Positions 18,101 to 26,780 of a DNA stretch of 64,000 nucleotides are shown in pieces. The first letter of the stretch is position 1. The number at the start of each line of letters is the position of its first letter. The stretch spans positions 1,264,334 to 1,328,333 of the forward strand of contig NZ_LR733304.1 of the NCBI RefSeq assembly GCF_902506105.1. Direction: 5' to 3'. The translations under genes and the position numbers were made by a program. The notes under the pieces are model-generated. The model saw only the letters and a list, made by a program, of their open reading frames with translations. It was not told the origin of the DNA and searched no databases. The DNA comes from Aeromicrobium sp. 9AM. Its GTDB lineage: Bacteria; Actinomycetota; Actinomycetes; Propionibacteriales; Nocardioidaceae.

Positions 18101-19981
18101 GTGCGTACTCGACACGTCATCATCCGCCTGCTGACCGTCCTCGCGCTGACACTCAGCGTGATGGGCTTCTCGTCCTCTCTCGCCACCGCGACGGCAGCCA
18201 CGACGTGGCAGCCCCGCGCCGAGGAGTACCCCAACACGGTGACCGAGCGGGACGTGGCGATCCCGATGTCCGACGGCACGATCCTGCGCGGCGACGTCGT
18301 GCGCCCGGCCGACGCTGACGGCAAGGCGATCGACAAGCGGTTCCCGGTCATCGTGACGATCACGGCGTACAACAAGACCGTCACCGCCTCGTCGGGCGGC
18401 CTGCTCGGCGGCGACTCGGCCTATCTCGTCAAGCGGGGATACGTGCAGCTCACCGTCGATGCGCGCGGCACCGGCAGCTCCGAGGGCGTCTGGCGGGCGT
18501 TCGACGCTCGCGAGAACCAGGACGGCGGCGAGATCATGACGTGGGCGCACTCGTCGGAGCGCCCGTGGAGCAACGGCATCACCGGCATGAGCGGCCCGTC
18601 ATACATGGGCATCAGCCAGCTGTGGGCCGCCGCGGCGCAGCCTCCCGGCCTCAAGGCGATCTTTCCCCAGGTGCCCGGCGCGGACGTCTACCGCGACGTC
18701 GTCGCCTCGGGCGGTCAGCTCGACGTCGGCTTCATCCCACTGTGGCTCGGTCTCGTGACCACGACGGGCCTCATCCCGCCGGCCGTCCTGGCCACGAGTC
18801 CCGAGTCGGCCATCAAGGAGCTCCTGGACCACCTCACGGGCGCGGGCACCTTCACCGTCCCGCTGCTGCTCAGCGCGCTCCTCGGCGGCGATCCGGCGTA
18901 CGACGGGGCGTTCTACAAGGAGCGCTCGGCCATCAACGTGATCGACAAGGTCAAGGTGCCGGCATTCTTCGTGTCCGGCGAGTACGACCTGTTCCAGCGC
19001 GGCACTCCCCTGCTGTTCGAGAACCTCAACAAGCGCGGCGTCCCGACCAAGATGATCGTCGGCCCGTGGGACCATCTGCAGGCCTCGAGCGGTGCCGGGA
19101 TCGGCGACGCCGGGTACGGCTCGCTGCAGGAGCTGCAGCTGCGCTGGTTCGACCACTACCTCAAGGACGCGAGCGATCCGACCCTCGACTCCGACATCGC
19201 GAACCTGACCTACTACGAGCAGGGCACCGGCGCGTGGAGCAAGAGCTCGAAGTGGATCGACTCCTCCCTCAAGGGCGCGACGCTCAAGCTGTCGGGCACA
19301 TCGGCACCGCTCGGAGCGCCCGGCGGACTCACCTCCGGCACGCCGGCCGCCGGCACCTCGAGCCTCTATCCAGTCCCGGTGGCCGGGCTGTGCACCCGCT
19401 CCGCGAGCCAGTGGACCGCCGGCATCCCGAACCTGATCGCCCCGCAGCTGCCGTGTCTCACTGACAACCAGCTCAACGACAAGGCCGGTGCCGTCTTCTC
19501 TACCAAGCCGCTGACCAGTGCGGTCACGCTCCAGGGGCCGATCAACGCGCACCTGTACGCCTCGAGCCTCGGCGGCGACGGCATGCTGTCCGTCGCGCTG
19601 GAGGACGAGGCGCCCGACGGCACGGTCAAGCGCCTGACGGGCGGCTGGCAGGTCATCTCGCACCGCGCTCTCGACACCAGCAAGTCGCGCTACCTCGACG
19701 GGGTGCTGATCCAGCCGTTCCACCCGTTCACCCAAGCGGCCCAGAAGCCGCTGGCCGCTGGCGAGGTCGCCCCGATCGACGTCGAGGTGTTCCCGACACG
19801 GGCCAAGGTCCTGCCGGGACACAAGCTGCGCATCGCGGTGCAGACGTTCGACGTCCCGCACCTGCTGCCGACGCTGCCGCAGCTGCTGGGCACCCTGACG
19901 GTCGTGAAGATCCACAACTCGCCGGCGTACCCGTCGACGATCAACTTCCCGAGCGTCGGAGCCCTCCCGGCCGTCAAGTAG
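18101..19981 (+). CDS. Secreted CocE/NonD-family (X-Pro dipeptidyl-peptidase S15-like) hydrolase
   Basis: A 626-aa alpha/beta hydrolase with an N-terminal signal peptide (basic MRTRHVIIR, hydrophobic core 8-22, likely cleavage after ATATAA near residue 33). The nucleophile elbow is GMSGPSYMG. Asp in SGEYDLF and His in GPWDHLQ are the likely acid and base of the triad. The C-terminal third is the jelly-roll X-Pro dipeptidase/CocE domain. Family members are esterases, cocaine esterase or beta-lactam acylases; the substrate here is unknown. The GTG start has GGAGGG 5 nt upstream. It faces tesB across a strong bidirectional hairpin. Confidence 0.9.
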   Translation: MRTRHVIIRLLTVLALTLSVMGFSSSLATATAATTWQPRAEEYPNTVTERDVAIPMSDGTILRGDVVRPADADGKAIDKRFPVIVTITAYNKTVTASSGGLLGGDSAYLVKRGYVQLTVDARGTGSSEGVWRAFDARENQDGGEIMTWAHSSERPWSNGITGMSGPSYMGISQLWAAAAQPPGLKAIFPQVPGADVYRDVVASGGQLDVGFIPLWLGLVTTTGLIPPAVLATSPESAIKELLDHLTGAGTFTVPLLLSALLGGDPAYDGAFYKERSAINVIDKVKVPAFFVSGEYDLFQRGTPLLFENLNKRGVPTKMIVGPWDHLQASSGAGIGDAGYGSLQELQLRWFDHYLKDASDPTLDSDIANLTYYEQGTGAWSKSSKWIDSSLKGATLKLSGTSAPLGAPGGLTSGTPAAGTSSLYPVPVAGLCTRSASQWTAGIPNLIAPQLPCLTDNQLNDKAGAVFSTKPLTSAVTLQGPINAHLYASSLGGDGMLSVALEDEAPDGTVKRLTGGWQVISHRALDTSKSRYLDGVLIQPFHPFTQAAQKPLAAGEVAPIDVEVFPTRAKVLPGHKLRIAVQTFDVPHLLPTLPQLLGTLTVVKIHNSPAYPSTINFPSVGALPAVK

Positions 19982-19988
19982 CCCCCCG

Positions 19989-20043
19989 GAGCGGTGCCTG
20001 AGCGACCTTTCACCAGGTCGGACAGGTCGCTAGGTCACCGCTC
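19989..20043. terminator. Composite bidirectional terminator between hydrolase and tesB
   Basis: Outer arms GAGCGGTG / CACCGCTC (19989-19996 and 20036-20043) and inner arms AGCGACC / GGTCGCT (20001-20007 and 20025-20031) are all perfect, giving a long interrupted hairpin in the convergent gap. Being symmetrical, it can end transcripts from both sides. Confidence 0.75.
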
Positions 20044-20056
20044 ACCCAAGGGAGAG

Positions 20057-20929
20057 TCAGCTGCGGGGCTTGACCCGGCGGATCAGGCCTTCCTGGGCCA
20101 CGGTCGCAACGAGCGTGCCGTCCTCGGTGAAGACCCGTGCCGTGCTCAAGCCGCGCGCACCCGATGCCGACGGCGACGTCTGGTCGTACAGGAGCCACTG
20201 ATCGGCCACGATCGGCCGGTGGAACCAGATGACATGGTCGAGCGACGCAGCCTGTACGTCGGGCGCACCGATGAACGAGCTGTGCGGCACGAGGCTCGCT
20301 CCGAGCAGGCTCAGGTCGCTGATGTAGGTGAACGCCGCATTGTGGACGATCTGCGAGTCGGGCAGCGTGCCGTCGGCCCGGAACCACAGCCGCTGCACGA
20401 CCGGGACGAGCTGGCGCTGCGGGTCGTCCTCCGCGCGGTTGTCGCCGATGTAGCGCATGTCGAACGAGGACCACTCGCGGTCCCAGAAGTCCGCCGCCTC
20501 TGAGCCGCGGCCGCCGATGATGTCGGTCAGCGGGATCGACTCGTCCGGCGACGGGACGTCGGGCATCGCGTCCTGGTGGTCCCAGCCGTCCTCGACGACC
20601 TGGAACGACGCGGTCATGTAGAAGATGATCTCGCCGTGCTGGCGGGCCGCGACACGGCGCGTTGTGAACGATCCGCCGTCGCGCACGTTCTCGACGTCGT
20701 AGACGATCGGGATGCTCGGATCGCCGCCGAGGATGAAGTACAGATGCAGCGAGTGCACGTGCCGTTCGTCCGGCACGGTGAGCTGAGCGGCCATGAGCGC
20801 CTGCGCGGCGACCTGCCCGCCGAACACGCGCGGCAGCTCCGATTCCGCGGGCTGCGAGCCCCGGTAGAGCCCCACCTCCAGCTGCTCGAGATCGAGGAGG
20901 CCGAGGACGTCGTCAAGGGATGCAGGCAC
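20057..20929 (-). CDS. tesB: Acyl-CoA thioesterase II
   Basis: A 290-aa TesB-type double hot-dog thioesterase (normal length about 285-290) that hydrolyses acyl-CoA to free fatty acid and CoA. The N-terminal FGGQVAAQALMAA helix, FTTRRVAARQHGEIIF, and C-terminal SLDHVIWFHRP with the catalytic Asp, and GLSTARVFTEDGTLVATVAQEGLIR with the Ser/Thr and Gln of the triad, are all present. The GTG at 20929 (VPASLDDVLG) gives the normal N-terminus; the frame is open far upstream but that is antisense to the PAC2 gene. It fits the lipid-metabolism neighbourhood. Confidence 0.95.
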   Translation of the reverse strand: MPASLDDVLGLLDLEQLEVGLYRGSQPAESELPRVFGGQVAAQALMAAQLTVPDERHVHSLHLYFILGGDPSIPIVYDVENVRDGGSFTTRRVAARQHGEIIFYMTASFQVVEDGWDHQDAMPDVPSPDESIPLTDIIGGRGSEAADFWDREWSSFDMRYIGDNRAEDDPQRQLVPVVQRLWFRADGTLPDSQIVHNAAFTYISDLSLLGASLVPHSSFIGAPDVQAASLDHVIWFHRPIVADQWLLYDQTSPSASGARGLSTARVFTEDGTLVATVAQEGLIRRVKPRS

Positions 20930-21023
20930 TCGCCGATCGTACCGGGGAGCGCTGCCGCCTAGCGCCTGTAGGTGGCGCCCCTGAGCTCGGCGCCCTGCCG
21001 CAGCGACCTCACTACCCCGCGGT

Positions 21024-21932
21024 TCAGCCTTGTTCGTTCTTCCTCTGGCGTGCGAGGAATTGCTCGAATTGGTCGGCGAGCTCGTCGCCGCTGGGGAGGT
21101 CCTCGTCACTGGCCAGCAGCGACTGGGCAGCGCCCCGGGTGAATGCGTCGTACTGCTCCTCGAGGCCGCCCAGCAGGCTCTGCCCGCCCTGCTCCTCGAT
21201 CTGCTGCTCGATCTCGACGAGCGCCGCCTCCTGGCGGGCCTTGAGCGACTCGACATCGATGCTGAGGCCCGTGCGGTCGACCAACGCGTCGATCAGCGCG
21301 AGCGAGGCGGTCGGGTAGTCGATCTGCGCGAGGTAGTGCGGCACGTGCACGACGTAGCCGGCGGCATCGTGGCCCCACTGACCGAGGCGATACTCCAGCA
21401 GCGACTGCGCCGACGAGGGCACCATGACCTGGGCCGACCAGAGATTCTGCCGGTCGACAAGGTCGGGCCGCGTGCCGTGAGCAGTGATCATCGACGGACG
21501 CGTGTGGGGCACGCCCATCGGCACGGCACCCAGGCCGAGCGTCAAGGGCACGTTGTGCTCCTCGATGACGTCGTGGACCTCGGAGACGAACTGCTCCCAG
21601 TGGAAGTCGGGCTCGGGACCGGCGAGCAGGAAGTAGGGCATCCCGTTGTCGTCGTGCTCGAGGACGACCTGCAGCGTCGGGTCGTCGTACTCGGCGTAGT
21701 GGTCCTCGCGGAACGCGATCATGGGGCGCCGGGCGCGGTAGTCGAACATCGCGTCGACGTCGAACTCGTGGATCAGCTGGCCGTGTCCGGTGCGGAGCTG
21801 CTCGGCAGCCATGCGGGCAGCCGAACCGGCGCCGAGAAAGCCGTCCAGGGCATGGATGAGGATCGGACCCTCACCCTCCGGCGCGGTTTCGGAACGGTCG
21901 CGTTGCGGTAGCCATTTCATCGTTGTCTTCAA
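21024..21932 (-). CDS. PAC2-family protein (proteasome assembly chaperone-like)
   Basis: A 302-aa PAC2/ATP-grasp-superfamily-like protein, a family widespread in Actinobacteria. Typical blocks are LIHALDGFLGAGSAA near the N-terminus, EFDVDAMFDYRARRP, YFLLAGPEPDFHW, LGLGAVPMGVPHTRP and AAGYVVHVPHYLAQ. The C-terminal part (about 225-295) is charged and helical (QEAALVEIEQQIEEQGG), probably coiled coil. The family is named after eukaryotic proteasome chaperones, but the bacterial function is not settled. It starts 4 nt after the dxs stop and is probably cotranscribed with dxs. Confidence 0.85.
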   Translation of the reverse strand: MKTTMKWLPQRDRSETAPEGEGPILIHALDGFLGAGSAARMAAEQLRTGHGQLIHEFDVDAMFDYRARRPMIAFREDHYAEYDDPTLQVVLEHDDNGMPYFLLAGPEPDFHWEQFVSEVHDVIEEHNVPLTLGLGAVPMGVPHTRPSMITAHGTRPDLVDRQNLWSAQVMVPSSAQSLLEYRLGQWGHDAAGYVVHVPHYLAQIDYPTASLALIDALVDRTGLSIDVESLKARQEAALVEIEQQIEEQGGQSLLGGLEEQYDAFTRGAAQSLLASDEDLPSGDELADQFEQFLARQRKNEQG

Positions 21933-21936
21933 CCAC

Positions 21937-23817
21937 TCATCCGTTGGCGGTATTCCGCGCCAGCGAGCTCAGTGTGTCGTCGGCGACCGCCTGCGGAGTG
22001 AGGCCGAGCCGCTCCAGGATGACGTCGCGCTTGGCGTGGTCGAGGAACTCCTGCTCGACGCCGTGGACGCGGATCGGCACGTCGCAGCCGGCGTCGCGTA
22101 CGGCCTGGGTGAACGCCGACCCGATGCCGCCGTGGCGACCGTTGTCCTCGAGCGTCACGACGAGGCCGTAGCCGGAGGCCAGCTCGACCAGTGCGGGGTC
22201 GATCGGCTTGACCCAGCGGGGATCGACGACGGTCACGCCGTGACCCGCAGCGCGTACGATCTCGGCCGCATCGGCACCCAGATGGCCGAACGAGCCGATC
22301 GCCACGACCAGGACGTCCTTGGCGTCATCGCGCGACAGGACGTCGGTCGTGCCGATGCGCTCGATCGCCGGCAGGTCGGCACACACGCCGCCCTTGGCGA
22401 AGCGGATGACGGTCGGCGCGTCGTCGACCTCGACGGCTTCGCGCAGCAGCTCACGCAGCTGGGAGCCGTCACGGGGCGCCGCGAGCCGCAGGCCCGGCAC
22501 GATCTGCAGCAACGACATGTCCCACATGCCGTTGTGGCTGGCACCGTCGTCGCCCGTGACACCGGCACGGTCGAGCACGAAGGTCACGCCGCACTTGTGC
22601 AAGGCGACATCGAGCAGGACCTGGTCGAACGCGCGATTGATGAACGTCGCGTAGACCGCGACGACGGGGTGCAGGCCGCCCATCGCGAGGCCGGCCGCAC
22701 TGGTGACGGCGTGCTGCTCGGCGATGCCGACGTCGAACACGCGGTCGGGGAACTTGTCGGCGAACGCGTCGAGGCCCACCGGATAGAGCATCGCGGCCGT
22801 GATCGCCACGACGTCGGGCCGCTCGTCGGCGATGCGCACGATCTCGTCGCGGAACACCGACGTCCAGCCGGCCGGTGCGACGTTGACCGCCTCGCCGGTG
22901 GCGCGGTCGAAGGGGTTGGCCTGGTGCATCTGGTCGTTCTCGTTGGCGACCGCGATGTCGTAGCCCTGGCCCTTGGTCGTCAGCACGTGCACGAGCACCG
23001 GGCCGCCGAACTTCTTGGCCTGCATCAGGGCACGCTCGACCGCGGGTCGGTCGTGGCCGTCGACGGGGCCGATGTACTTGAGGCCGAGGTCCTCGAACAT
23101 TCCCTGCGGCGCCAGGGCGTCCTTGACGCCCTTCTTGATCGCGTGCAGCGCTTCGTAGGCCGCGGGACCCACGATGCGCGAGCGGTTGAGCCGCTCCTTG
23201 ATCGCGCCGAGCGCGGGCTCGTACTTGGGATTGGTGCGGATCTCGGTGAGCCGGTTGGCGAGGCCGCCGACGGTCGGGGTGTAGGACCGGCCGTTGTCGT
23301 TGACGATCACGACGAGGCGGCGGTCGTTGTCGGCGGCGATGTTGTTGAGGGCCTCCCAGGCCATGCCACCGGTCAGTGCGCCGTCGCCGATGACGGCAAC
23401 GACGTGGTCGTCCTTGCCGAGGATCAGGTTGGCCTTGGCCATGCCGTCGGCGTACGACAGGCTCGTCGACGCGTGCGAGTTCTCGACCCAGTCGTGCTCG
23501 GACTCGGCGCGGCTGGGGTAGCCCGACAGCCCGCCTTCCTTGCGGAGCGTCCCGAACTGTCCGGCGCGGCCGGTCAGCATCTTGTGGACGTACGCCTGGT
23601 GGCCGGTGTCCCAGACGACCCGGTCGCGGGGCGAGTCGAACACGCGGTGGATCGCCATGCCGAGCTCGACGACGCCGAGGTTGGGGCCGAGGTGGCCGCC
23701 GTTGGAGGCGACCGAGGTGATCAGCAGCTCCCTGATCTCGGTCGCGAGCGCGGCCAGCTCGTCGTCGCTCATGCCGCGCAGGTCGGACGGCCCGGTCAGG
23801 TTCGCGAGAACGCTCAT
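21937..23817 (-). CDS. dxs: 1-deoxy-D-xylulose-5-phosphate synthase
   Basis: A 626-aa thiamine-diphosphate enzyme that condenses pyruvate and glyceraldehyde-3-phosphate, the first step of the MEP isoprenoid pathway. The TPP motif begins [15 protein letters not shown], the N-terminal [15 protein letters not shown] contains a catalytic His, and [15 protein letters not shown] and HHxH-like regions of the transketolase fold are present. The ATG at 23817 was chosen because a strong GGAGGAG sits 6 nt upstream; an in-frame ATG at 23844 or 23871 is possible. The downstream PAC2 gene is 4 nt away. Confidence 0.97.
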   Translation of the reverse strand: MSVLANLTGPSDLRGMSDDELAALATEIRELLITSVASNGGHLGPNLGVVELGMAIHRVFDSPRDRVVWDTGHQAYVHKMLTGRAGQFGTLRKEGGLSGYPSRAESEHDWVENSHASTSLSYADGMAKANLILGKDDHVVAVIGDGALTGGMAWEALNNIAADNDRRLVVIVNDNGRSYTPTVGGLANRLTEIRTNPKYEPALGAIKERLNRSRIVGPAAYEALHAIKKGVKDALAPQGMFEDLGLKYIGPVDGHDRPAVERALMQAKKFGGPVLVHVLTTKGQGYDIAVANENDQMHQANPFDRATGEAVNVAPAGWTSVFRDEIVRIADERPDVVAITAAMLYPVGLDAFADKFPDRVFDVGIAEQHAVTSAAGLAMGGLHPVVAVYATFINRAFDQVLLDVALHKCGVTFVLDRAGVTGDDGASHNGMWDMSLLQIVPGLRLAAPRDGSQLRELLREAVEVDDAPTVIRFAKGGVCADLPAIERIGTTDVLSRDDAKDVLVVAIGSFGHLGADAAEIVRAAGHGVTVVDPRWVKPIDPALVELASGYGLVVTLEDNGRHGGIGSAFTQAVRDAGCDVPIRVHGVEQEFLDHAKRDVILERLGLTPQAVADDTLSSLARNTANG

Positions 23818-23893
23818 CGGTGTCTCCTCCCCGTCTTCAGCCATAGGGGTCAGTCTATCGATGTGAGCCATCCGCGCCGAGCCGGTGGGCGGC

Positions 23894-24415
23894 CTATTCG
23901 GTGTGGCCGAGGTCTCGGTAACGACCGCGCAGATGTACGAGTGCGTCGGCGTCGCCCACGGTCACGGACTCGACCGTGCCCTCGACGAGCAGTCCCCAGC
24001 CGACCTGGCGGGGCTCAGCCTCGTCGAGGCGTACGCCGATCCAGCCTGCGGTGCCGGTGAGCACCGGGCCCCATTCCCTGTCGGTCCAGTCACCGAGAGT
24101 GAACGGGCCACCCGGCGCAGGCGCCGTGCCTGCGAACGCGTCGGCGAGGAACCGGTGCTCGGCGCCGAGCACGTTGACCGTCCACGTCGCCGGCTCGGAC
24201 TCCCAGAAGTCTGAGTCCGGGTCGATCAGACCGAGGACCCGGTCGGGCTCCCCCGCCGCCAGCAGCAACGACGAGACGGTCAAACCTCGACGCTGCGTGC
24301 TCTCACCCGACGCCCACACCGTGACGGGCGCCGGCATCCGGCCGCGTACGCGTCGCAGCTGGTCGCGGTCGCCCTCGGCGGGCACGAACGGATGGTCCGA
24401 GTGGATCGTCACCAC
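23894..24415 (-). CDS. Flavin reductase-like (FMN-binding split-barrel) domain protein
   Basis: About 173 aa of the flavin-reductase-like split-barrel family: [11 protein letters not shown] ... [28 protein letters not shown] is the characteristic FMN-binding core, and [19 protein letters not shown] follows. Such proteins supply reduced flavin to monooxygenases or reduce substrates directly. The start is uncertain: GTG at 24415 or 24412 gives a good N-terminus; longer frames run into the tetR coding region. It lies 26 nt downstream of the tetR stop, on the same strand, so it may be the last member of that transcript. Confidence 0.8.
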   Translation of the reverse strand: MVTIHSDHPFVPAEGDRDQLRRVRGRMPAPVTVWASGESTQRRGLTVSSLLLAAGEPDRVLGLIDPDSDFWESEPATWTVNVLGAEHRFLADAFAGTAPAPGGPFTLGDWTDREWGPVLTGTAGWIGVRLDEAEPRQVGWGLLVEGTVESVTVGDADALVHLRGRYRDLGHTE

Positions 24416-24441
24416 TTCATTGTGCGGCAACCGGCGAACTG

Positions 24442-25101
24442 TCAGTCCGCCAGCGCGGCCAGCAGCCGCTCGCCGGCGGCCGCTCCCCTGGCCACCTCGC
24501 CCTCGGGCAGCCCGAGCAGACGCAGGCACGCCGTGGCGATCGCCGGCGCCGTCGACGCATCCGGCTCAGCGTCGCGTCGCAGCGTGATGACCATCTCGAC
24601 GAGCTGCATGCAGCACGCCCCGATGAACGCCGCGTCGTCGACCAGGCCGTCGACGAGTCGCTTGTAGGCCGACGCCAGCTCGTCACGGTGCGCCCGGAAG
24701 GTGTCGAAGCGCGGCTGCTGCACCTCGTGCGAGAGGTAGAGCACGCCCACGTTGTGCGGCGTCGCTAGCAAGGTCTCGACGTCGATCAGCGCAAGCGCGT
24801 AGAGCGCTGCCGGTCGATCGGGCTCGGCCAGCAACGGCGCGACGAACGAGAGGCTGGGCCGCACCGAGATCTCGAGCAGCTCGAGGAGGATCTCGTCCTT
24901 GCCGGCGAAGTAGTAGTAGAGCGACGCCTGCCGGATGCCGACCCGCTCGGCGATCGCCCGCGTCGTGGTGCCGGCATAACCGTGCTCGGCGAACAGTGCC
25001 GCTGCAGCGCCGAGGATCTGGTCACGCGGTGCGAGGTCCGAGCTGGTCTGCGGCTTGGCGCGCGGACGGCCGACCTTCTGCGTGCCCGAATCGGTGCTCA
25101 T
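24442..25101 (-). CDS. TetR-family regulator at the end of the urea/guanidine operon
   Basis: A 219-aa TetR-type protein. The HTH covers about residues 28-72 (QILGAAAALFAEHG ... RAIAERVGIRQASLYYYFAGKDEIL). A basic N-terminal extension (QKVGRPRAKPQ) precedes it. The ATG overlaps the allophanate hydrolase stop by 4 nt (ATGA), so the regulator is translationally coupled to the catabolic genes. The obvious hypothesis is feedback control of the operon promoter near 33.6 kb, where a palindrome lies at 33597-33614. Confidence 0.92.
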   Translation of the reverse strand: MSTDSGTQKVGRPRAKPQTSSDLAPRDQILGAAAALFAEHGYAGTTTRAIAERVGIRQASLYYYFAGKDEILLELLEISVRPSLSFVAPLLAEPDRPAALYALALIDVETLLATPHNVGVLYLSHEVQQPRFDTFRAHRDELASAYKRLVDGLVDDAAFIGACCMQLVEMVITLRRDAEPDASTAPAIATACLRLLGLPEGEVARGAAAGERLLAALAD

Positions 25102-26780
25102 GCACCGGATCCTGCCACGGCCGACACGTACGCACGCCAGCCGCCGAGGTCGCTGATGTCGCGGGCGCCCGCCAGCGCGTACGGCTCGCAGAGGAATCCG
25201 GTGACGGACGTGCCGTCTTCGAGCTCGACGGTCCCGATCGCCATCGGCGCTGGCAGCGCGCCGACGAAACGGCCGAGACCCGCAGCCGGGAGCCGCCACA
25301 CCTCTCCCGGCACGCTGACGCCGCCATCCGCGACGCGTACGAGACCGGGCTTGGGCGGCTGGGTGTCGAGGGCGTGCAGCCGGTACGTCGGAGCAGTGCG
25401 TACGTCTGCGATGAGGGTTCCGCCGGCCGACACCAGCTGATGGTTGAGCGGCTGCCCGCTGAGGTGTGCCCCGACGACCAACAGATCGACCGTCGGGCCC
25501 GGCACGAGCGCTGCGATCTCGGCGAGCAACCGGTCGTCGAAGGCCGGGCCGGTCAGCATGACGCCGAACGGCAAGCCACCGACGCTGCCCGCGGGCACGG
25601 CGAGGGACGACATGTCGAGCAGGTTGGCGAAGTTGGTGAAGCGCCCCATCCTGCTGTTGGCGCCCACCGGGTCGGCCGCCACCTCGGCCAAGGTCGGGTG
25701 CCAGGTCGTGGTCGGCGTCAGCAACGCCGCGCAACCGGCGAGCAGCGCCTGACCCTCGGCCCCGAGCTCGTCGAGCCGCTCCAGGTCGCGGAAGTAGTCG
25801 ACGGCAGTCGCGTCTGCTCCGCGCTGGACGATCGCCGCCACGGTCGGGTCGAGGTCGGTGCCGATCAGGTCGGCATGCTTCGCGATGTGCTCACCCACCG
25901 CCGCGGTGCGCTCGGCCACGAACGCCCCGCCGTATAGCAGCTCGGCAGCTCGCAGCAACGGTGTGATGTCGACCGGCACGACCTCGACGCCCGCGTCCAC
26001 GAGTCGCTCGACGACCACGCCGAATGCCCCGGCCCAACCGTCCGCCATCCCTTCGAGGTTCTGCGCTGCCGGCACCGCGATGCGCAGCGGTGACACCGGC
26101 GTGCCGGCCTGGCGATCCTCCCGCGCGCGGGCATCCTTGCCGTCCGGCCCGCTGAGCAGCTCGACCGTCATACGCGCGAGCCTCAGGTCGCGGGCGAACA
26201 CCGTCACGCAGTCCTGGGTCCGGCACGCCGGCACGACGCCTGTCGTCGGGATCAGGCCCTTGGTCGGCTTGACCCCCACGATGCCGTTGAGCGCCGCAGG
26301 CACGCGTCCCGATCCCGCGGTGTCGGTGCCGAGCGCGACATCGGCGACGCCGAGCGCGACCACGACGGCCGAGCCCGAGCTCGATCCTCCCGAGATGCGA
26401 CTGGGGTCCCACGCGTTGCGGACCGCGCCGTACGGGCTGCGGGTGCCGACGAGGCCCGTGGCGAACTGGTCGAGGTTGGTCTTGCCCAGCACCACCGCAC
26501 CGGCCGCGCGCAACCGGGCGACCGCGGTCGAGTCGCCCTGCGGGAGATAGCTGTAGGAGGCCGCCCCCGCCGTCGTCGGCATGCCCGCCACGTCGATGTT
26601 GTCCTTGACGGCGCCCACGAGCCCGGCCAACGGCAACGACTCCCCCGCCGCGAGACGTACGTCGATCGCCTCGGCCTCCGCCAGCGCGTCGGCCGGCGGG
26701 CGCAGGTGGATCCACGCCTCGGGCCGGTCGACTGCTGCGATCCGCTCGTACGCCGCGACGACGCGCTCAACCGATGTCAC
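25098..26780 (-). CDS. atzF: Allophanate hydrolase
   Basis: A 560-aa amidase-signature enzyme that converts allophanate to ammonia and CO2. The Ser-cisSer-Lys triad is visible: Lys59 (AVKDN), the cis-Ser in GGSSSGS (131-137) and the nucleophile Ser157 in DTAGSGR. After the amidase domain (to about 430) comes the C-terminal allophanate hydrolase domain (VGAHLSGQPLNHQL onward), which distinguishes it from ordinary amidases. The GTG start overlaps the carboxylase stop by 4 nt (GTGA). It is the last catabolic step of the pathway encoded by the operon. Confidence 0.95.
   Translation of the reverse strand: MTSVERVVAAYERIAAVDRPEAWIHLRPPADALAEAEAIDVRLAAGESLPLAGLVGAVKDNIDVAGMPTTAGAASYSYLPQGDSTAVARLRAAGAVVLGKTNLDQFATGLVGTRSPYGAVRNAWDPSRISGGSSSGSAVVVALGVADVALGTDTAGSGRVPAALNGIVGVKPTKGLIPTTGVVPACRTQDCVTVFARDLRLARMTVELLSGPDGKDARAREDRQAGTPVSPLRIAVPAAQNLEGMADGWAGAFGVVVERLVDAGVEVVPVDITPLLRAAELLYGGAFVAERTAAVGEHIAKHADLIGTDLDPTVAAIVQRGADATAVDYFRDLERLDELGAEGQALLAGCAALLTPTTTWHPTLAEVAADPVGANSRMGRFTNFANLLDMSSLAVPAGSVGGLPFGVMLTGPAFDDRLLAEIAALVPGPTVDLLVVGAHLSGQPLNHQLVSAGGTLIADVRTAPTYRLHALDTQPPKPGLVRVADGGVSVPGEVWRLPAAGLGRFVGALPAPMAIGTVELEDGTSVTGFLCEPYALAGARDISDLGGWRAYVSAVAGSGA

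Noticed and set aside
21790..24060. A 756-codon plus-strand frame opposite PAC2 and dxs
   Set aside because: Shadow of the PAC2 and dxs genes.
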